In this document: in pieces, positions 1 to 8,005 of the stretch | Layout: each line of letters starts with the position of its first letter | Position numbering within the stretch: position 1 is the stretch's first letter | Origin: an uncultured Oscillospiraceae bacterium | GTDB lineage: Bacteria; Bacillota; Clostridia; Oscillospirales; Acutalibacteraceae | Direction of reading: 5' to 3' | Length of the DNA: 64,000 nucleotides | Assembly: GCA_910587835.1 (NCBI GenBank) | Contig: CAJUNQ010000118.1 | Location: 9,469-73,468 of the forward strand | Made by a program: the position numbers and the translations under genes | Notes under the pieces: generated by a model | What the model was told of the DNA's origin: nothing | Databases searched by the model: none | Seen by the model: only the letters and a program-made list of their open reading frames with translations

Positions 1-2
1 TG

Positions 3-677
3 CCTGCCGGGTCCACTGTGGCTATTGTGGGCGAGACCGGCGCGGGCAAGTCCACCTTGGTGAACCTGTGCTGCCGGTTCTTCGAGCCCACCGGGGGGCG
101 CATCCTTATTGACGGCCGGGACTACCGGGAGCGGAGCATGCTGTGGCTGCACAGCGGCATTGGCTATGTGCTGCAGACCCCCCACCTGTTTTCCGGCTCG
201 GTGAAGGAGAACATCCGCTATGGGCGGCTGGACGCCACCGACGAGGAGATTATGGCCGCGGCCAAGCTGGTGAACGCCCATGAGTTTATTATGCGCATGG
301 AGAAGGGCTATGACAGCGATGTGGGAGAGGGCGGCGGCCAGCTCTCCACCGGCGAGAAGCAGCTGGTGAGCTTTGCCCGGGCCGTGCTGGCCGACCCCCG
401 CATTTTTGTGCTGGACGAGGCCACCGCCTCCATCGACACCAAGACCGAGGCGCTGATTCAGGAGGCCATCTCTACCCTGTTGGAGGGGCGCACCTCCTTC
501 CTCATTGCCCACCGGCTCTCTACCATCCGCAAGGCGGACATGATTCTGGTGGTGCGGGATGGAAAAATTATCCAGCGGGGCACCCATCAGGAGTTGATGG
601 ACCAGGGCGGCTATTACGCGGACCTGTACAACAAGCAGTTTGAGACAGAGTCTACCGAGAACGCCTTTGGGGTATAA
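3..677 (+). CDS. ABC exporter ATP-binding domain (5' partial)
   Basis: This is the C-terminal nucleotide-binding domain of an ABC transporter of the MsbA/LmrA exporter type; the membrane domain lies left of the window. The frame is open from the first bases, so position 3 is a truncation and not a start. Visible motifs are Walker A (GETGAGKST), the Q-loop (GYVLQTPHLF), a signature reading LSTGEKQ where LSGGQ is usual, Walker B (FVLDEATASID) and the switch histidine in IAHRLST. Exporters of this class normally work as homo- or heterodimers; the LSTGE signature is compatible with one half of a heterodimer, but that is inference. The substrate cannot be told from this part. Confidence 0.9.
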   Translation, partial: PAGSTVAIVGETGAGKSTLVNLCCRFFEPTGGRILIDGRDYRERSMLWLHSGIGYVLQTPHLFSGSVKENIRYGRLDATDEEIMAAAKLVNAHEFIMRMEKGYDSDVGEGGGQLSTGEKQLVSFARAVLADPRIFVLDEATASIDTKTEALIQEAISTLLEGRTSFLIAHRLSTIRKADMILVVRDGKIIQRGTHQELMDQGGYYADLYNKQFETESTENAFGV

Positions 678-752
678 CCGGCCGCTTTGGGGGTAGGCTA
701 AGGAGAGTAAGGCCAATGGCCTGCAAATTCTAACGAACCCGAGGTGGTCAGT

Positions 753-1079
753 ATGAAGAACAAATTGGAGTGCTCTGTTACCGCCTGCCGCCACAATGTC
801 AACAGCCTGTGCGACCTGCCCAGCATCAAGGTGGAGGGCCCCGGCGCCTGCTGCAGCGACCAGACCTGCTGCGAGTCCTTTGAGGAGCGCACCAGCGCGG
901 GCAGCAACGCGGTCTCTGGCTCTTATGCCAGCCCCGACACCTCTATTGACTGCAAGGCCCACAACTGCACCTACAACAACAACTGCAAGTGCGAGGCCGA
1001 GTGCGTATGCGTGGGCTGTTGCTGCGGCGACGTCACCAGCAAAAGCGGGACCGAGTGCTGCACCTTCCGTCAGGGCTGA
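753..1079 (+). CDS. DUF1540 cysteine-rich protein
   Basis: A 108-residue protein with 18 cysteines arranged as two DUF1540-like modules: one around LECSVTACRHN...CCES and one around IDCKAHNCTYNNNC...CC. The cysteine spacing suggests metal binding, probably zinc, but no function is established for the family that I can name. The ATG at 753 is chosen because GAGGTGG lies just upstream; a GTG at 744 is in frame but sits inside that ribosome binding site. There is no signal peptide or membrane segment. A good hairpin terminator follows, so it is probably transcribed alone or as the last gene after the ABC transporter. Confidence 0.85.
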   Translation: MKNKLECSVTACRHNVNSLCDLPSIKVEGPGACCSDQTCCESFEERTSAGSNAVSGSYASPDTSIDCKAHNCTYNNNCKCEAECVCVGCCCGDVTSKSGTECCTFRQG

Positions 1080-1093
1080 TTTTTTCACAGAGC

Positions 1094-1127
1094 GCCGGGT
1101 TCAGATTGACCCGGCCTCTTTCTTTTT
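1094..1127 (+). terminator. Rho-independent terminator after DUF1540 gene
   Basis: GCCGGGT (1094-1100) pairs with ACCCGGC (1109-1115) across an 8-nt loop, followed by a T-rich tail (1117-1127). Confidence 0.75.
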
Positions 1128-1297
1128 GTGCAAAATGTCGGTGGAAATTTGCGTGGGGACTGTGCTATAATGGATAATAAGAGAGAGAACCAGTGTCTTG
1201 CGGACTTTTCTGAAAGGGCCTGGGCACGGAAAGACACTGCGGGGCATACATGGCATATTAGTGGGATAAAAGGGAATCCAACGGGGGAGGAGAGGGC

Positions 1298-2236
1298 ATG
1301 TACGGCGCGATATTGGGCGACATCGCCGGGTCGCGGTTTGAGTTCACCCGGCCCGAGCGCTTCGACTGGCGCACGGAGGAGCTGTTCAGCGGCATGAGCA
1401 CCTACACCGACGACACGGTGCTGACTATTGCCACCAAATACGCCCTGCTCACCGGCGTGCCCTATTTTCGGGCCTACCGGCAGTTCGGGCGGCGATATAT
1501 GCAGGCGGGGTATGGGCCCATGTTCAAAAGCTGGCTCCATGCCCAGTCTGAGCGGGGCTACCACAGCTATGGCAATGGGTCGGCCATGCGGGTGAGCTAT
1601 ATCGGCTGGCATTTTGACAGCCTTGAGCTGGTAGAGCGGGAGGCCGCGGCCAGCTCCATGTGCACCCACGACCACCCGGAGGGGGTGAAGGCCGCCCAGG
1701 CCGCCGCCGCTGCGGTATATATGGCCCGCACTGGGGCCAGCAAGGCGGAAATCGCCTATTATATTCACAAGAAATACCGCTACCGGGTGCTGCGCCCCCT
1801 GGCGCTCTACCGGCCCTTTGGCAGATTTGACGTTACCGCCAAGGGCACCATGCCCCTGGCCATCCGGTGTTTTCTCGAGTCCGAGGACTGGGAGAGCTGC
1901 ATTCGCAATGTGTACAGCGTGCGCTGCGACACGGACACAGTGGGCTGTATTGCCGGGGCCATTGCCGACGCTTTTTATGGCGGCACAGGTCAGGACGAGG
2001 ACGCGCTGCTGCGGCGGTTCCTCATCCGGCCCAACCGGGTGGGAGCCTTTGACACCTATCTGTACGACTGGGCGGTGAAGACGCCCCAGCGGTTCGCCCA
2101 GGAGCAGCAGGAAGAGGAGAAAGGAGAGATGGAGCATGATACTGCAGACCTACCAGTCCCAGCTGGTGCTGAAGACCCTGAAGGCTGGACAGGTGTACCG
2201 GGCCAAGCCCAATCTGAGACTGCGGGGGGAGTATGA
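1298..2236 (+). CDS. ADP-ribosylglycohydrolase family protein
   Basis: A 312-residue ADP-ribosylglycohydrolase (DraG/ARH) family protein, expected to hydrolyse an ADP-ribose linkage with two divalent cations. The metal-ligand motifs are present: YTDDTVLT near residues 33-40 and CDTDTVGCIAGAIADA near 208-223. It starts at an ATG behind GGGGGAGGAG, and an extended -10 element (TGTGCTATAAT, ending at 1170) lies about 130 bases upstream. The last roughly 33 codons overlap the next gene by 101 bp in another frame and read as low-complexity sequence, so the functional domain probably ends near residue 275. The substrate (protein, nucleic acid or free nucleotide) cannot be predicted. Confidence 0.88.
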   Translation: MYGAILGDIAGSRFEFTRPERFDWRTEELFSGMSTYTDDTVLTIATKYALLTGVPYFRAYRQFGRRYMQAGYGPMFKSWLHAQSERGYHSYGNGSAMRVSYIGWHFDSLELVEREAAASSMCTHDHPEGVKAAQAAAAAVYMARTGASKAEIAYYIHKKYRYRVLRPLALYRPFGRFDVTAKGTMPLAIRCFLESEDWESCIRNVYSVRCDTDTVGCIAGAIADAFYGGTGQDEDALLRRFLIRPNRVGAFDTYLYDWAVKTPQRFAQEQQEEEKGEMEHDTADLPVPAGAEDPEGWTGVPGQAQSETAGGV

Positions 2237-2633
2237 CGCGCTCATCGACATGTTTGGGCTGCACTGCGAGTGCCCGGTGTTCGCGGTGGTCAAGGGCAAA
2301 AAGCAGAATACGGGAGGCAAGGTCTCCGGCTCGGTGCGCCTGACGCTGGATGTGCCCGACCAATATGTGCGCCTGACAGAGTATGGCCAGTGGGCGGACT
2401 TCCTCTACGTCTTCAAATATGCCAAGCCGGGCAACTACAAGGTGCTGCGGCCGGACTGCGAGGAGATTACGGTGCGGCAGTATAACCAGCTGCTGGAGAG
2501 CTTGAAGACCCAGAAGAAGCTGTCCCAGTACGAGTGCCCCCAGGTGGTGCTGGAACGCATTGAGCCGGCCTGGCTGAAAAGTGTGAAGATTTTTGGAAAA
2601 TCGGGGCTGCTGAGTAAGCTGATTCACAGATAA
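2136..2633 (+). CDS. Hypothetical protein, 165 aa
   Basis: I do not recognise this protein. It is 165 residues, soluble-looking, with alternating charged and hydrophobic strands in the first 100 residues and a basic C-terminus (KSVKIFGKSGLLSKLIHR). The ATG at 2136 follows AAGGAGAG with normal spacing, inside the end of the ADP-ribosylglycohydrolase gene, so the two are probably translationally coupled and may act together. A terminator follows directly. No signal peptide, membrane helix or catalytic motif is visible. Confidence 0.7.
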   Translation: MILQTYQSQLVLKTLKAGQVYRAKPNLRLRGEYDALIDMFGLHCECPVFAVVKGKKQNTGGKVSGSVRLTLDVPDQYVRLTEYGQWADFLYVFKYAKPGNYKVLRPDCEEITVRQYNQLLESLKTQKKLSQYECPQVVLERIEPAWLKSVKIFGKSGLLSKLIHR

Positions 2634-2661
2634 GAGCAAAAAATGACCCGTTGGGGTTGAG

Positions 2662-2692
2662 ACGGCATGGCGCAGGCTGTGCCGTTTTCTTT
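2662..2692 (+). terminator. Rho-independent terminator
   Basis: ACGGCA (2662-2667) pairs with TGCCGT (2680-2685), followed by TTTTCTTT. It closes the 1298-2633 gene pair. Confidence 0.6.
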
Positions 2693-2701
2693 ATGGAGAA
2701 T

Positions 2702-2732
2702 AAAAAATTTGCAACCCCGATTTGAGGGATTG
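2702..2732 (-). terminator. Minus-strand terminator
   Basis: Read on the minus strand, GCAATCCC and GGGGTTGC form an 8-bp stem (one G-U pair; plus positions 2725-2732 and 2711-2718), followed by AAATTTTTT. It would end transcripts coming from spoVAC or from the structured segment at 2740-2880. Confidence 0.6.
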
Positions 2733-2739
2733 CAAAGGA

Positions 2740-2880
2740 AAGGTCCCCTGACCGCGGCACGGAACCCGGATTTGTACCGCCGGTAAAAGGTGCGAGTATG
2801 CGGTCGGGGCATGGCGCGGGGCGAGCCCATGGCCTTGCCATAGCTGCACAGCGGCGGAGGTTCAGACTGCCGCCGGGCCA
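2740..2880 (-). ncRNA. Candidate structured RNA (unidentified)
   Basis: This gene-free stretch holds several nested complementary segments: CCCC-GACCGC at 2745-2755 (one bulged base) with GCGGTCGGGG at 2800-2809; ATGGC/GCCAT around 2829-2842; GGCGG/CCGCC around 2853-2876. A minus-strand intrinsic terminator follows at 2702-2732. The density of stems next to a terminator suggests a small RNA or the structured 3' end of the spoVAC transcript. I could not match it to 6S, SRP, tmRNA or RNase P cores, so no identity is claimed. Confidence 0.25.
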
Positions 2881-2888
2881 AGCGGCTA

Positions 2889-3014
2889 GGGCTTGTTTGA
2901 AAAATCGAAAACACTGTCTTCTTGAGCAGAGAGGCCGCTTACTGCGTCGCACATTCTTGCATTTGTCCTCTTCTGCTCAAAAATCTATCGTTTCTTTTGC
3001 TTTCAAACAAGCTC
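2889..3014. repeat. MITE-like element with terminal inverted repeats
   Basis: A segment of about 125 bp is bounded by perfect 12-bp inverted ends, GCTTGTTTGAAA at 2891-2902 and its complement at 3001-3012. It encodes no protein. Read from its right end it resembles the sequence starting at 63863: both begin GCTTGTTTGAAA and share ATTTTTGA and CAGAAG words at similar distances. This suggests a dispersed family of small non-autonomous elements. It sits between spoVAC and the candidate structured RNA. Confidence 0.55.
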
Positions 3015-3149
3015 GAAAGGCCGCGCCCATTTTTACAGAAAAGGAAGCTCTTGCAGCCACCCTCCAATTATAAGCCAGCCTTTGAGAGGGGGAGGGCCTT
3101 GCTGTCAGCAAAAACGGGAATCCTGTTTGTCCCCCAAAACCAGCAAGCC

Positions 3150-3593
3150 TTAAATCTGGAAAATGAAGATAATCAGGCCGTACACCACAGAGGCTGTAAT
3201 GCCAAACACCAGCACAGGCCCGGCCACAGTGAAAAGCTTGGCCCCAAGGCCGGTGATGAAGCCCTCAGATTTGAATTCCATAGCCGGGGACACCATGGAG
3301 TTGGCAAAGCCGGTGATGGGAACCAGTACCCCCGCGCCGGCGTATTTGGCGATATTGTCGTACCAGCCCAGAGCGGTGAGGGCTGCGGAGGTCAGAATCA
3401 AACTGACAGACACCGCCATGCGGGCCTGAGGCAGGTCCAGGCCCAGATTTTGATAGAGCTGGCACAGCAGCTGGCCCAGGGTGCACACCAGGCCCCCGGT
3501 GAGAAAGGCCAGGGCGCAGTCCTTGACCACAGGGGAGGGCGGAGAGGCCGCTTTTACGGCCTGAGCGTATTCCTGGGGAGAGATGCTTTTCAT
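3150..3593 (-). CDS. spoVAC: Stage V sporulation protein AC
   Basis: A 147-residue membrane protein of the SpoVAC/SpoVAE family. The family forms the inner-membrane channel that moves dipicolinic acid into the forespore and out at germination. Family hallmarks seen are LAFLTGGLVCTLGQ near residue 30, the GAGVLVPITGFANSM segment near 85-100, and SEGFITGLGAKLF just after it, with four to five hydrophobic segments. It starts at ATG 3593 behind GGATGGTGG. SpoVAD and SpoVAEB, usually adjacent, are absent: the downstream side holds only the repeat and the possible structured RNA. They may be elsewhere in the genome. Its presence points to endospore formation. Confidence 0.92.
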   Translation of the reverse strand: MKSISPQEYAQAVKAASPPSPVVKDCALAFLTGGLVCTLGQLLCQLYQNLGLDLPQARMAVSVSLILTSAALTALGWYDNIAKYAGAGVLVPITGFANSMVSPAMEFKSEGFITGLGAKLFTVAGPVLVFGITASVVYGLIIFIFQI

Positions 3594-3728
3594 AAGGCCA
3601 CCATCCTTGCTTGAGAAGTATGGCTTTAGTGTGCCCGGGCAAGGCGGGATTATTTGCGGAAAGCCGCCGGGAAAACAAAAAGACTGACCGGGACTGGGCC
3701 CTGGTCAGCCGGAAAGCGGCGGGGAGGT

Positions 3729-4223
3729 TTACAGGTCTCTGCCGCAGCATTTTTTGTATTTTTTGCCGCTGCCGCAGGGGCAGGGGTCGTTACGGCCAAT
3801 TTTGGGGCCTTTTATCACAGTTTTTGAGTTTTTCTGCTCCCGATAGAGCTCCTTGCGGCGCTCGGGGGTGAGCAGGGGCTCCCACTCGGGCAGATTGTAA
3901 AGCCACTCGGCCTTGGCGTCCACCATGTTTTTGTAGAGCAGCTCCATGTCATAGGCCAGGCTCACCTCAGAGTCGGCCTCCAGGCTGTCCAGGTCGTTGG
4001 GGGCCTTCAGGCTGTCGTTGATGCCGTCCAGAAAGCCGGTCATGGTGATCAGGTCCACACCAAACTTTTTGGCGTAGGACTGGACTGTGCTTTTGCGGGG
4101 CTTGGAGGCAAGGATCTGCTTATAGAACTGGGTCTCCTGGTCAAAATATTCCTTCCAGAAGCTAGGGCCGTTTTTCTCCTGCTGTTGTTGGGCGTAGTCT
4201 CTCCATTCGTTGAGCAAAGGCAA
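3729..4223 (-). CDS. SEC-C motif zinc-binding protein
   Basis: A 164-residue acidic helical protein ending in a SEC-C zinc-binding motif, [17 protein letters not shown], the same small metal-binding tail found at the end of SecA. The N-terminal 140 residues are helical and not recognised. The start is uncertain: the first in-frame start is GTG at 4232, but it directly abuts GAGGAG, so TTG at 4223 has better spacing and is used here. It is monocistronic, divergent from cca. The role is unknown; such tails usually bind SecB-like partners or nucleic acid. Confidence 0.85.
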   Translation of the reverse strand: MPLLNEWRDYAQQQQEKNGPSFWKEYFDQETQFYKQILASKPRKSTVQSYAKKFGVDLITMTGFLDGINDSLKAPNDLDSLEADSEVSLAYDMELLYKNMVDAKAEWLYNLPEWEPLLTPERRKELYREQKNSKTVIKGPKIGRNDPCPCGSGKKYKKCCGRDL

Positions 4224-4446
4224 ATCAAACACTCCTCAAGATGTTATTTTCTTCATGATACCACAGGTCCCGGTGAGATGTCAACTGGGCGGCGTTCGGG
4301 GGAGTGACCAAACTATCGAGGTTTTCTTTGAGATTTTTTGAGTAATGGAAAAAGGCCTTGCCTGTGGAGTAGGTTGGTCCACAGCATGTTTTACTCAGTC
4401 ATGGAGTTTGGCCCTTTCAGACAGGCGCGCTTCCCTTGGCATTCTC

Positions 4447-4475
4447 TTGACGCGCCCGCTCCAGGGCAGTATAAT
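4447..4475 (+). promoter_or_regulatory. Sigma-A promoter for cca
   Basis: TTGACG (4447-4452), 17-bp spacer, TATAAT (4470-4475), 27 bases upstream of the cca start. Confidence 0.8.
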
Positions 4476-4501
4476 GAAAGAAAACGAAAGGAGGCCTGCC
4501 C

Positions 4502-5848
4502 ATGACCATCCCAATCCCTTCCCATGTCCGCCAGGTGATGGCCCGGTTGGAGGCCGCCGGCTACCAGGCCTGGTGTGTGGGCGGCTGTGTCCGGGACTGC
4601 CTGCTGGGCCGGCCCCCTGCGGACTGGGATGTGGCCACCAGCGCCCTGCCCCAGGAGACCGCCGCCTGCTTTGGAGACCGCACTCTGGCGCGGGCGGGCA
4701 TGGACTACGGCACTATAGGGGTGGGGACGGAGGCGGGGGTGGTGGAGGTGACCACCTACCGGGTGGACGGGGCTTACTCCGGGCACCGCAGGCCGGAGCA
4801 GGTGGCCTTTGCCCGATGCTTGGAGGAGGACCTGGCCCGGCGGGATTTCACTATAAACGCCATGGCCTATCACCCGGAGCGGGGGCTGGCAGACCGGTTT
4901 GGAGGGCAGAGGGACCTGAAGGCTGGTCTGCTGCGCTGTGTGGGCGACCCTGCCCGCCGGTTTGACGAGGACGCCCTGCGGATTTTGCGGGCCCTGCGCT
5001 TTGGGGCGGCGCTGGGCTTTGCGCTGGACCCTGCCGCTGTTCAGGCGGCACAGGAGGCCCGGGGGCTGCTGGGGGGCGTTTCGGGCCAGCGGGTGCAGGA
5101 GGAGCTGACCAAGCTGCTCTGCGGCCCCTTTGCCGGGCGGACATTGGCGGACTACCCCAGCCTCGTCTTCACTACTCTGCCCGAGCTGGCCCCGTTAGCC
5201 GGGTGCGCCCAGGAGAGCCCCTATCACTGCTTTGACTGCTGGGGGCATACAGTTCACGCAGTGGATGGGGTGCCCCAGGAGCCTGTGCTGCGGTGGGCGG
5301 CCTTGCTGCACGACTGTGGCAAGCCGTCTGTCAAAAGCATGGGGCCTGATGGGAGAGCGCATTTTTACGGCCACCCTAAAATCAGCGGGCAGATCGCCCG
5401 GACGCTGATGGAAAGGCTGTGCTTTTCCAACCAGCGGAAGGCGGCGGTGTCGGCATTGGTAGAGCGGCATGGGGAGCCTCTGCCCATGCCGGAAAAGCGG
5501 GTGAAGCGTCTGCTGGCCGCCTTGGGAGAGGAGGGCTTTGGCCGGCTGCTTTTGTTGATGCGGGGGGACGTGCTGGCTCAGGCGCCGGGGCTGGCCCAGG
5601 AGCGGCTTGGGCTGCTGGCCCAGGCAGAGGCTTTGGGAGGCCGGCTGCTGCGCCAGGGGGCCTGCCTGACCCTGAGGGACCTGGCGGTAGGGGGCGGCGA
5701 CCTGCTGGCCCTCGGCCTGCCCCAGGGGCCGGAGCTGGGGGCTGTGCTGCGCCGGCTGCTGGACGAGGTGCTGGCTGGGGAGCTGGCAAACGAAAGGCCC
5801 GTGCTTTTGGCACGGGCCGGGGAAATAGGGGGCGTTCCCATAGGCTGA
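4502..5848 (+). CDS. cca: CCA tRNA nucleotidyltransferase
   Basis: A 448-residue class II CCA-adding enzyme, which builds or repairs the 3' CCA end of tRNA from CTP and ATP. The nucleotidyltransferase motif is CVGGCVRDCLLG (residues 21-32) followed by DWDVATSA with the two catalytic aspartates; the second conserved block is RRDFTINAMAY near residue 113, and the tRNA-binding RFDEDALRILRALRFG lies near 152-167. An HD-type region (ALLHDCGKP near 267) follows, as in many Firmicute enzymes. ATG 4502 follows AAAGGAGG. It is monocistronic with its own promoter. Confidence 0.95.
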   Translation: MTIPIPSHVRQVMARLEAAGYQAWCVGGCVRDCLLGRPPADWDVATSALPQETAACFGDRTLARAGMDYGTIGVGTEAGVVEVTTYRVDGAYSGHRRPEQVAFARCLEEDLARRDFTINAMAYHPERGLADRFGGQRDLKAGLLRCVGDPARRFDEDALRILRALRFGAALGFALDPAAVQAAQEARGLLGGVSGQRVQEELTKLLCGPFAGRTLADYPSLVFTTLPELAPLAGCAQESPYHCFDCWGHTVHAVDGVPQEPVLRWAALLHDCGKPSVKSMGPDGRAHFYGHPKISGQIARTLMERLCFSNQRKAAVSALVERHGEPLPMPEKRVKRLLAALGEEGFGRLLLLMRGDVLAQAPGLAQERLGLLAQAEALGGRLLRQGACLTLRDLAVGGGDLLALGLPQGPELGAVLRRLLDEVLAGELANERPVLLARAGEIGGVPIG

Positions 5849-5911
5849 ATGGGGAAGCTGCCTGCAAACGCTTGTGGGAACACGCCCAGGGGAGCCGTCT
5901 ACATAAGAGGT

Positions 5912-6262
5912 TTATGTAGGGCCTAACCCGAAGCTGATGGACAGGGCCTGATTGACCCTGCTCATAGAGCGCTGATCCAGCCTGCCCATTTTTTCCCGCA
6001 GGCGGTGCTTATCCAGGGTGCGGACCTGCTCCAGCAGAACCACCGAGTCCTTGATCAGACCGCTGCCCTGGGCGTCCACCTCAATGTGAGTGGGCAGGGC
6101 GGCTTTGTCCCGCTGGCTGGTAATGGCCGCGGCAATGACTGTGGGACTGAACCGGTTGCCCACGTCGTTCTGTATGATCAGCACAGGCCGCACGCCGCCC
6201 TGTTCAGAGCCCACCACAGGGCTCAGGTCGGCATAGTAGATATCTCCTCTGTGTACGTTCAC
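5912..6262 (-). CDS. MazF/EndoA family mRNA interferase
   Basis: A 116-residue MazF/PemK toxin, a ribosome-independent endoribonuclease that cuts single-stranded RNA at short motifs. The family's N-terminal [19 protein letters not shown] loop, RPVLIIQND and AAITSQ are all present, as is [13 protein letters not shown]. It is closest to the EndoA/NdoA group of Firmicutes. The start is GTG at 6262 behind AGGAGAG. No MazE-like antitoxin gene lies upstream: about 490 bp of gene-free sequence separates it from the TfoX-like gene, so it appears orphaned here. The antitoxin may be encoded elsewhere. Confidence 0.9.
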   Translation of the reverse strand: MNVHRGDIYYADLSPVVGSEQGGVRPVLIIQNDVGNRFSPTVIAAAITSQRDKAALPTHIEVDAQGSGLIKDSVVLLEQVRTLDKHRLREKMGRLDQRSMSRVNQALSISFGLGPT

Positions 6263-6289
6263 GGCTTTTCACTCTCCTGTTCTCCTTGA

Positions 6290-6649
6290 GGTCTTTGCTT
6301 CTATTCTGAGCGGAAAGAGGAAAGCTTATTCACTGGGACTGAAAAAACTTCCATTCCATAGTATTCTGGGGACAAGAGAGAGTGAAGGAAAGGAGCCTGC
6401 CAACAGGAAAAAGCTTGGGGCGGGGCGGAAAATATGGAGAAAGAGGGGGCTTCCTTACTTTTGAAAGGATAAGAGCTTGTACGAATAAGATATTGCGCCA
6501 GCCTTACCGGCAAATGTTGCCGCTGACATAGCTGCTGAACCTTGCGGAATTGCAGAGACAGGAATAGTCCGCGTGGCTGCGGTTTTGCGCCTTGTCAAAA
6601 TGATGCTCAAAAATTCTGACACAAATCCTGTTGGTACTGGTTCTAAGAA
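6290..6649. other. Gene-free interval upstream of mazF
   Basis: I see no credible gene or RNA here. The stretch 6472-6625 begins GAGCTTGT and contains TGCTCAAAAAT, words also found in the repeat at 2889-3014, so it may hold a decayed relative of that element. This is only a suggestion. Confidence 0.3.
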
Positions 6650-6678
6650 TTGACTTTTTCCGGCAGGGCGGGTATACT
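6650..6678 (+). promoter_or_regulatory. Sigma-A promoter for TfoX-like gene
   Basis: TTGACT (6650-6655), 17-bp spacer, TATACT (6673-6678), followed 75 bases later by the start codon. Confidence 0.8.
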
Positions 6679-6752
6679 AAAAATAATAGCGATAAGAAGG
6701 GTACGGCCCCCCCAGTGCCCACATCATTTTATGACAGCAGAGGAGGCAAAGT

Positions 6753-7001
6753 ATGGCGGAGCTTACTTCGTTGGGGCTGGGCAAGACGATGGAGAAGAAG
6801 CTTCGCTCTGTTGGCATCCATTCTGCTGAGGCGCTGACTGAAATAGGAAGCAAACAAGCGGTTTTTCGGCTCAAAGAGAAATACCCGGGCACTTGCGTTG
6901 TCATTCTCTACTATTTGGAGGCTGCTATTCGTGGAGTTGAGATCAAGCAGCTGGAGGAGAGCTGCAAAGCGGAGCTAAGGGCATATTTCAACCAGCTGTA
7001 A
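6753..7001 (+). CDS. TfoX C-terminal domain protein
   Basis: An 82-residue protein matching the C-terminal domain of TfoX/Sxy: LTSLGLGKTMEKKLRSVGI, an HhH-like helical fold, and the central AEALTEIG. Full TfoX has an N-terminal domain that is absent here, as is common for Firmicute homologues. TfoX regulates competence in proteobacteria; in Clostridia the role of the lone domain is not established. ATG 6753 follows AGAGGAGG. aroD follows after 87 bp with its own ribosome binding site and may share the transcript. Confidence 0.85.
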   Translation: MAELTSLGLGKTMEKKLRSVGIHSAEALTEIGSKQAVFRLKEKYPGTCVVILYYLEAAIRGVEIKQLEESCKAELRAYFNQL

Positions 7002-7088
7002 TCCCTGGCCCGCCCTTTTGAGGCCAGAAGGCCGTATGGAAACAATACAGCAAAAACGATACTGCAAATATAGAACGGAGGTCTGTCT

Positions 7089-7826
7089 GTGTCTCCCATC
7101 ACCATTGCCAACATCGCCTTTGGCGGCGGCAGAACGAGGATTTGTGTTCCCCTGACCGCTGGCTCTCTCCCCGAGCTGGGGGAGGAGCTGAAAGCCGCTG
7201 CCGCCCTTCCTGCCGACCTTTATGAGTGGCGGGCCGATTATTTTCTCGGGGACTGGGCCTCTGCCCTTGCTCTGCTGAAGGAACAGGCAGGCCGTCCTGT
7301 GCTGGCCACCCTGCGCACCAAGGGTCAGGGCGGGGAGTGGGAAGGAGGCCCGGAGGCCTATGAGGAGGCTGTGCTGAGGCTGGTGGGCTCCGGGGCCCCG
7401 GCGATGGTGGATGTGGAGCTGGCCTGGGGAGAGGAACGGGCCCGGCGGCTGATGGAAGCAGCCCACGCCCGGGGCATGGGGGCAGTGGCCTCTCATCACG
7501 ACTTTGCCGCCACCCCCAGCCAGGAGGACATGCTGGCCCTGCTGACCCGGATGAAGGCCCTGGGAGCGGACCTGCCCAAGCTGGCGGTTATGCCCCGCTG
7601 CCCTCAGGAGGTGCTGGCTCTGCTGCATGTCACCTGGCAGGCGGCGGAACGGCTGGGGCCGGTGGTCACTATGAGCATGGGCCCCCTGGGGCGGCTGAGC
7701 CGGGTAAGCGGCGGGCTGACCGGCTCCTGCCTGAGCTTTGCGGCAGGGCTGCGGCCCTCGGCGCCGGGACAGATTGGGGCGGCAGAGCTGCGGCGCATTC
7801 TGGATGCCCTGGAAGGAGAGGCCTGA
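7089..7826 (+). CDS. aroD: 3-dehydroquinate dehydratase, type I
   Basis: A 245-residue type I dehydroquinase of the shikimate pathway, which makes 3-dehydroshikimate through a Schiff-base lysine. The active-site histidine pair is in ASHHDF (about residue 138) and the Schiff-base lysine in LPKLAVMP (about 163); the substrate-binding LYEWRADYF lies near 43-51. It starts at GTG 7089 behind ACGGAGG. No other aro gene is adjacent. A bulged hairpin terminator follows. Confidence 0.92.
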   Translation: MSPITIANIAFGGGRTRICVPLTAGSLPELGEELKAAAALPADLYEWRADYFLGDWASALALLKEQAGRPVLATLRTKGQGGEWEGGPEAYEEAVLRLVGSGAPAMVDVELAWGEERARRLMEAAHARGMGAVASHHDFAATPSQEDMLALLTRMKALGADLPKLAVMPRCPQEVLALLHVTWQAAERLGPVVTMSMGPLGRLSRVSGGLTGSCLSFAAGLRPSAPGQIGAAELRRILDALEGEA

Positions 7827-7830
7827 CTGC

Positions 7831-7861
7831 GCCTTTGTGTTGTGCGCCCACAGGCTTTTTT
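7831..7861 (+). terminator. Probable terminator after aroD
   Basis: GCCT...GTG pairs with CACAGGC (7849-7855) with a two-base bulge, followed by six T. The stem is weak. Confidence 0.45.
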
Positions 7862-8005
7862 GTCTGCTGTGCCCCTAACATTTGAGGGACGGGAAGATTA
7901 CATACGAGTAAAAAAGCTGCGCAAGCATTCCCATAGTCAACTGACAGGGTCGAGAGACCGTCTTTTGATATAGTGACCGCTGAGTCTGGCAAAAGGAGAG
8001 CACCT

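Noticed and set aside
2740..2880. 6S RNA, SRP RNA, tmRNA or RNase P RNA
   Set aside because: None of their conserved cores could be found (for example no GGAAGGAAGCAG of SRP RNA and no GAGGAAAGTCC of RNase P), so only a generic structured RNA is noted.
2889..3014. Insertion sequence
   Set aside because: Inverted ends are present but there is no transposase and only 125 bp, so it is recorded as a MITE-like repeat.
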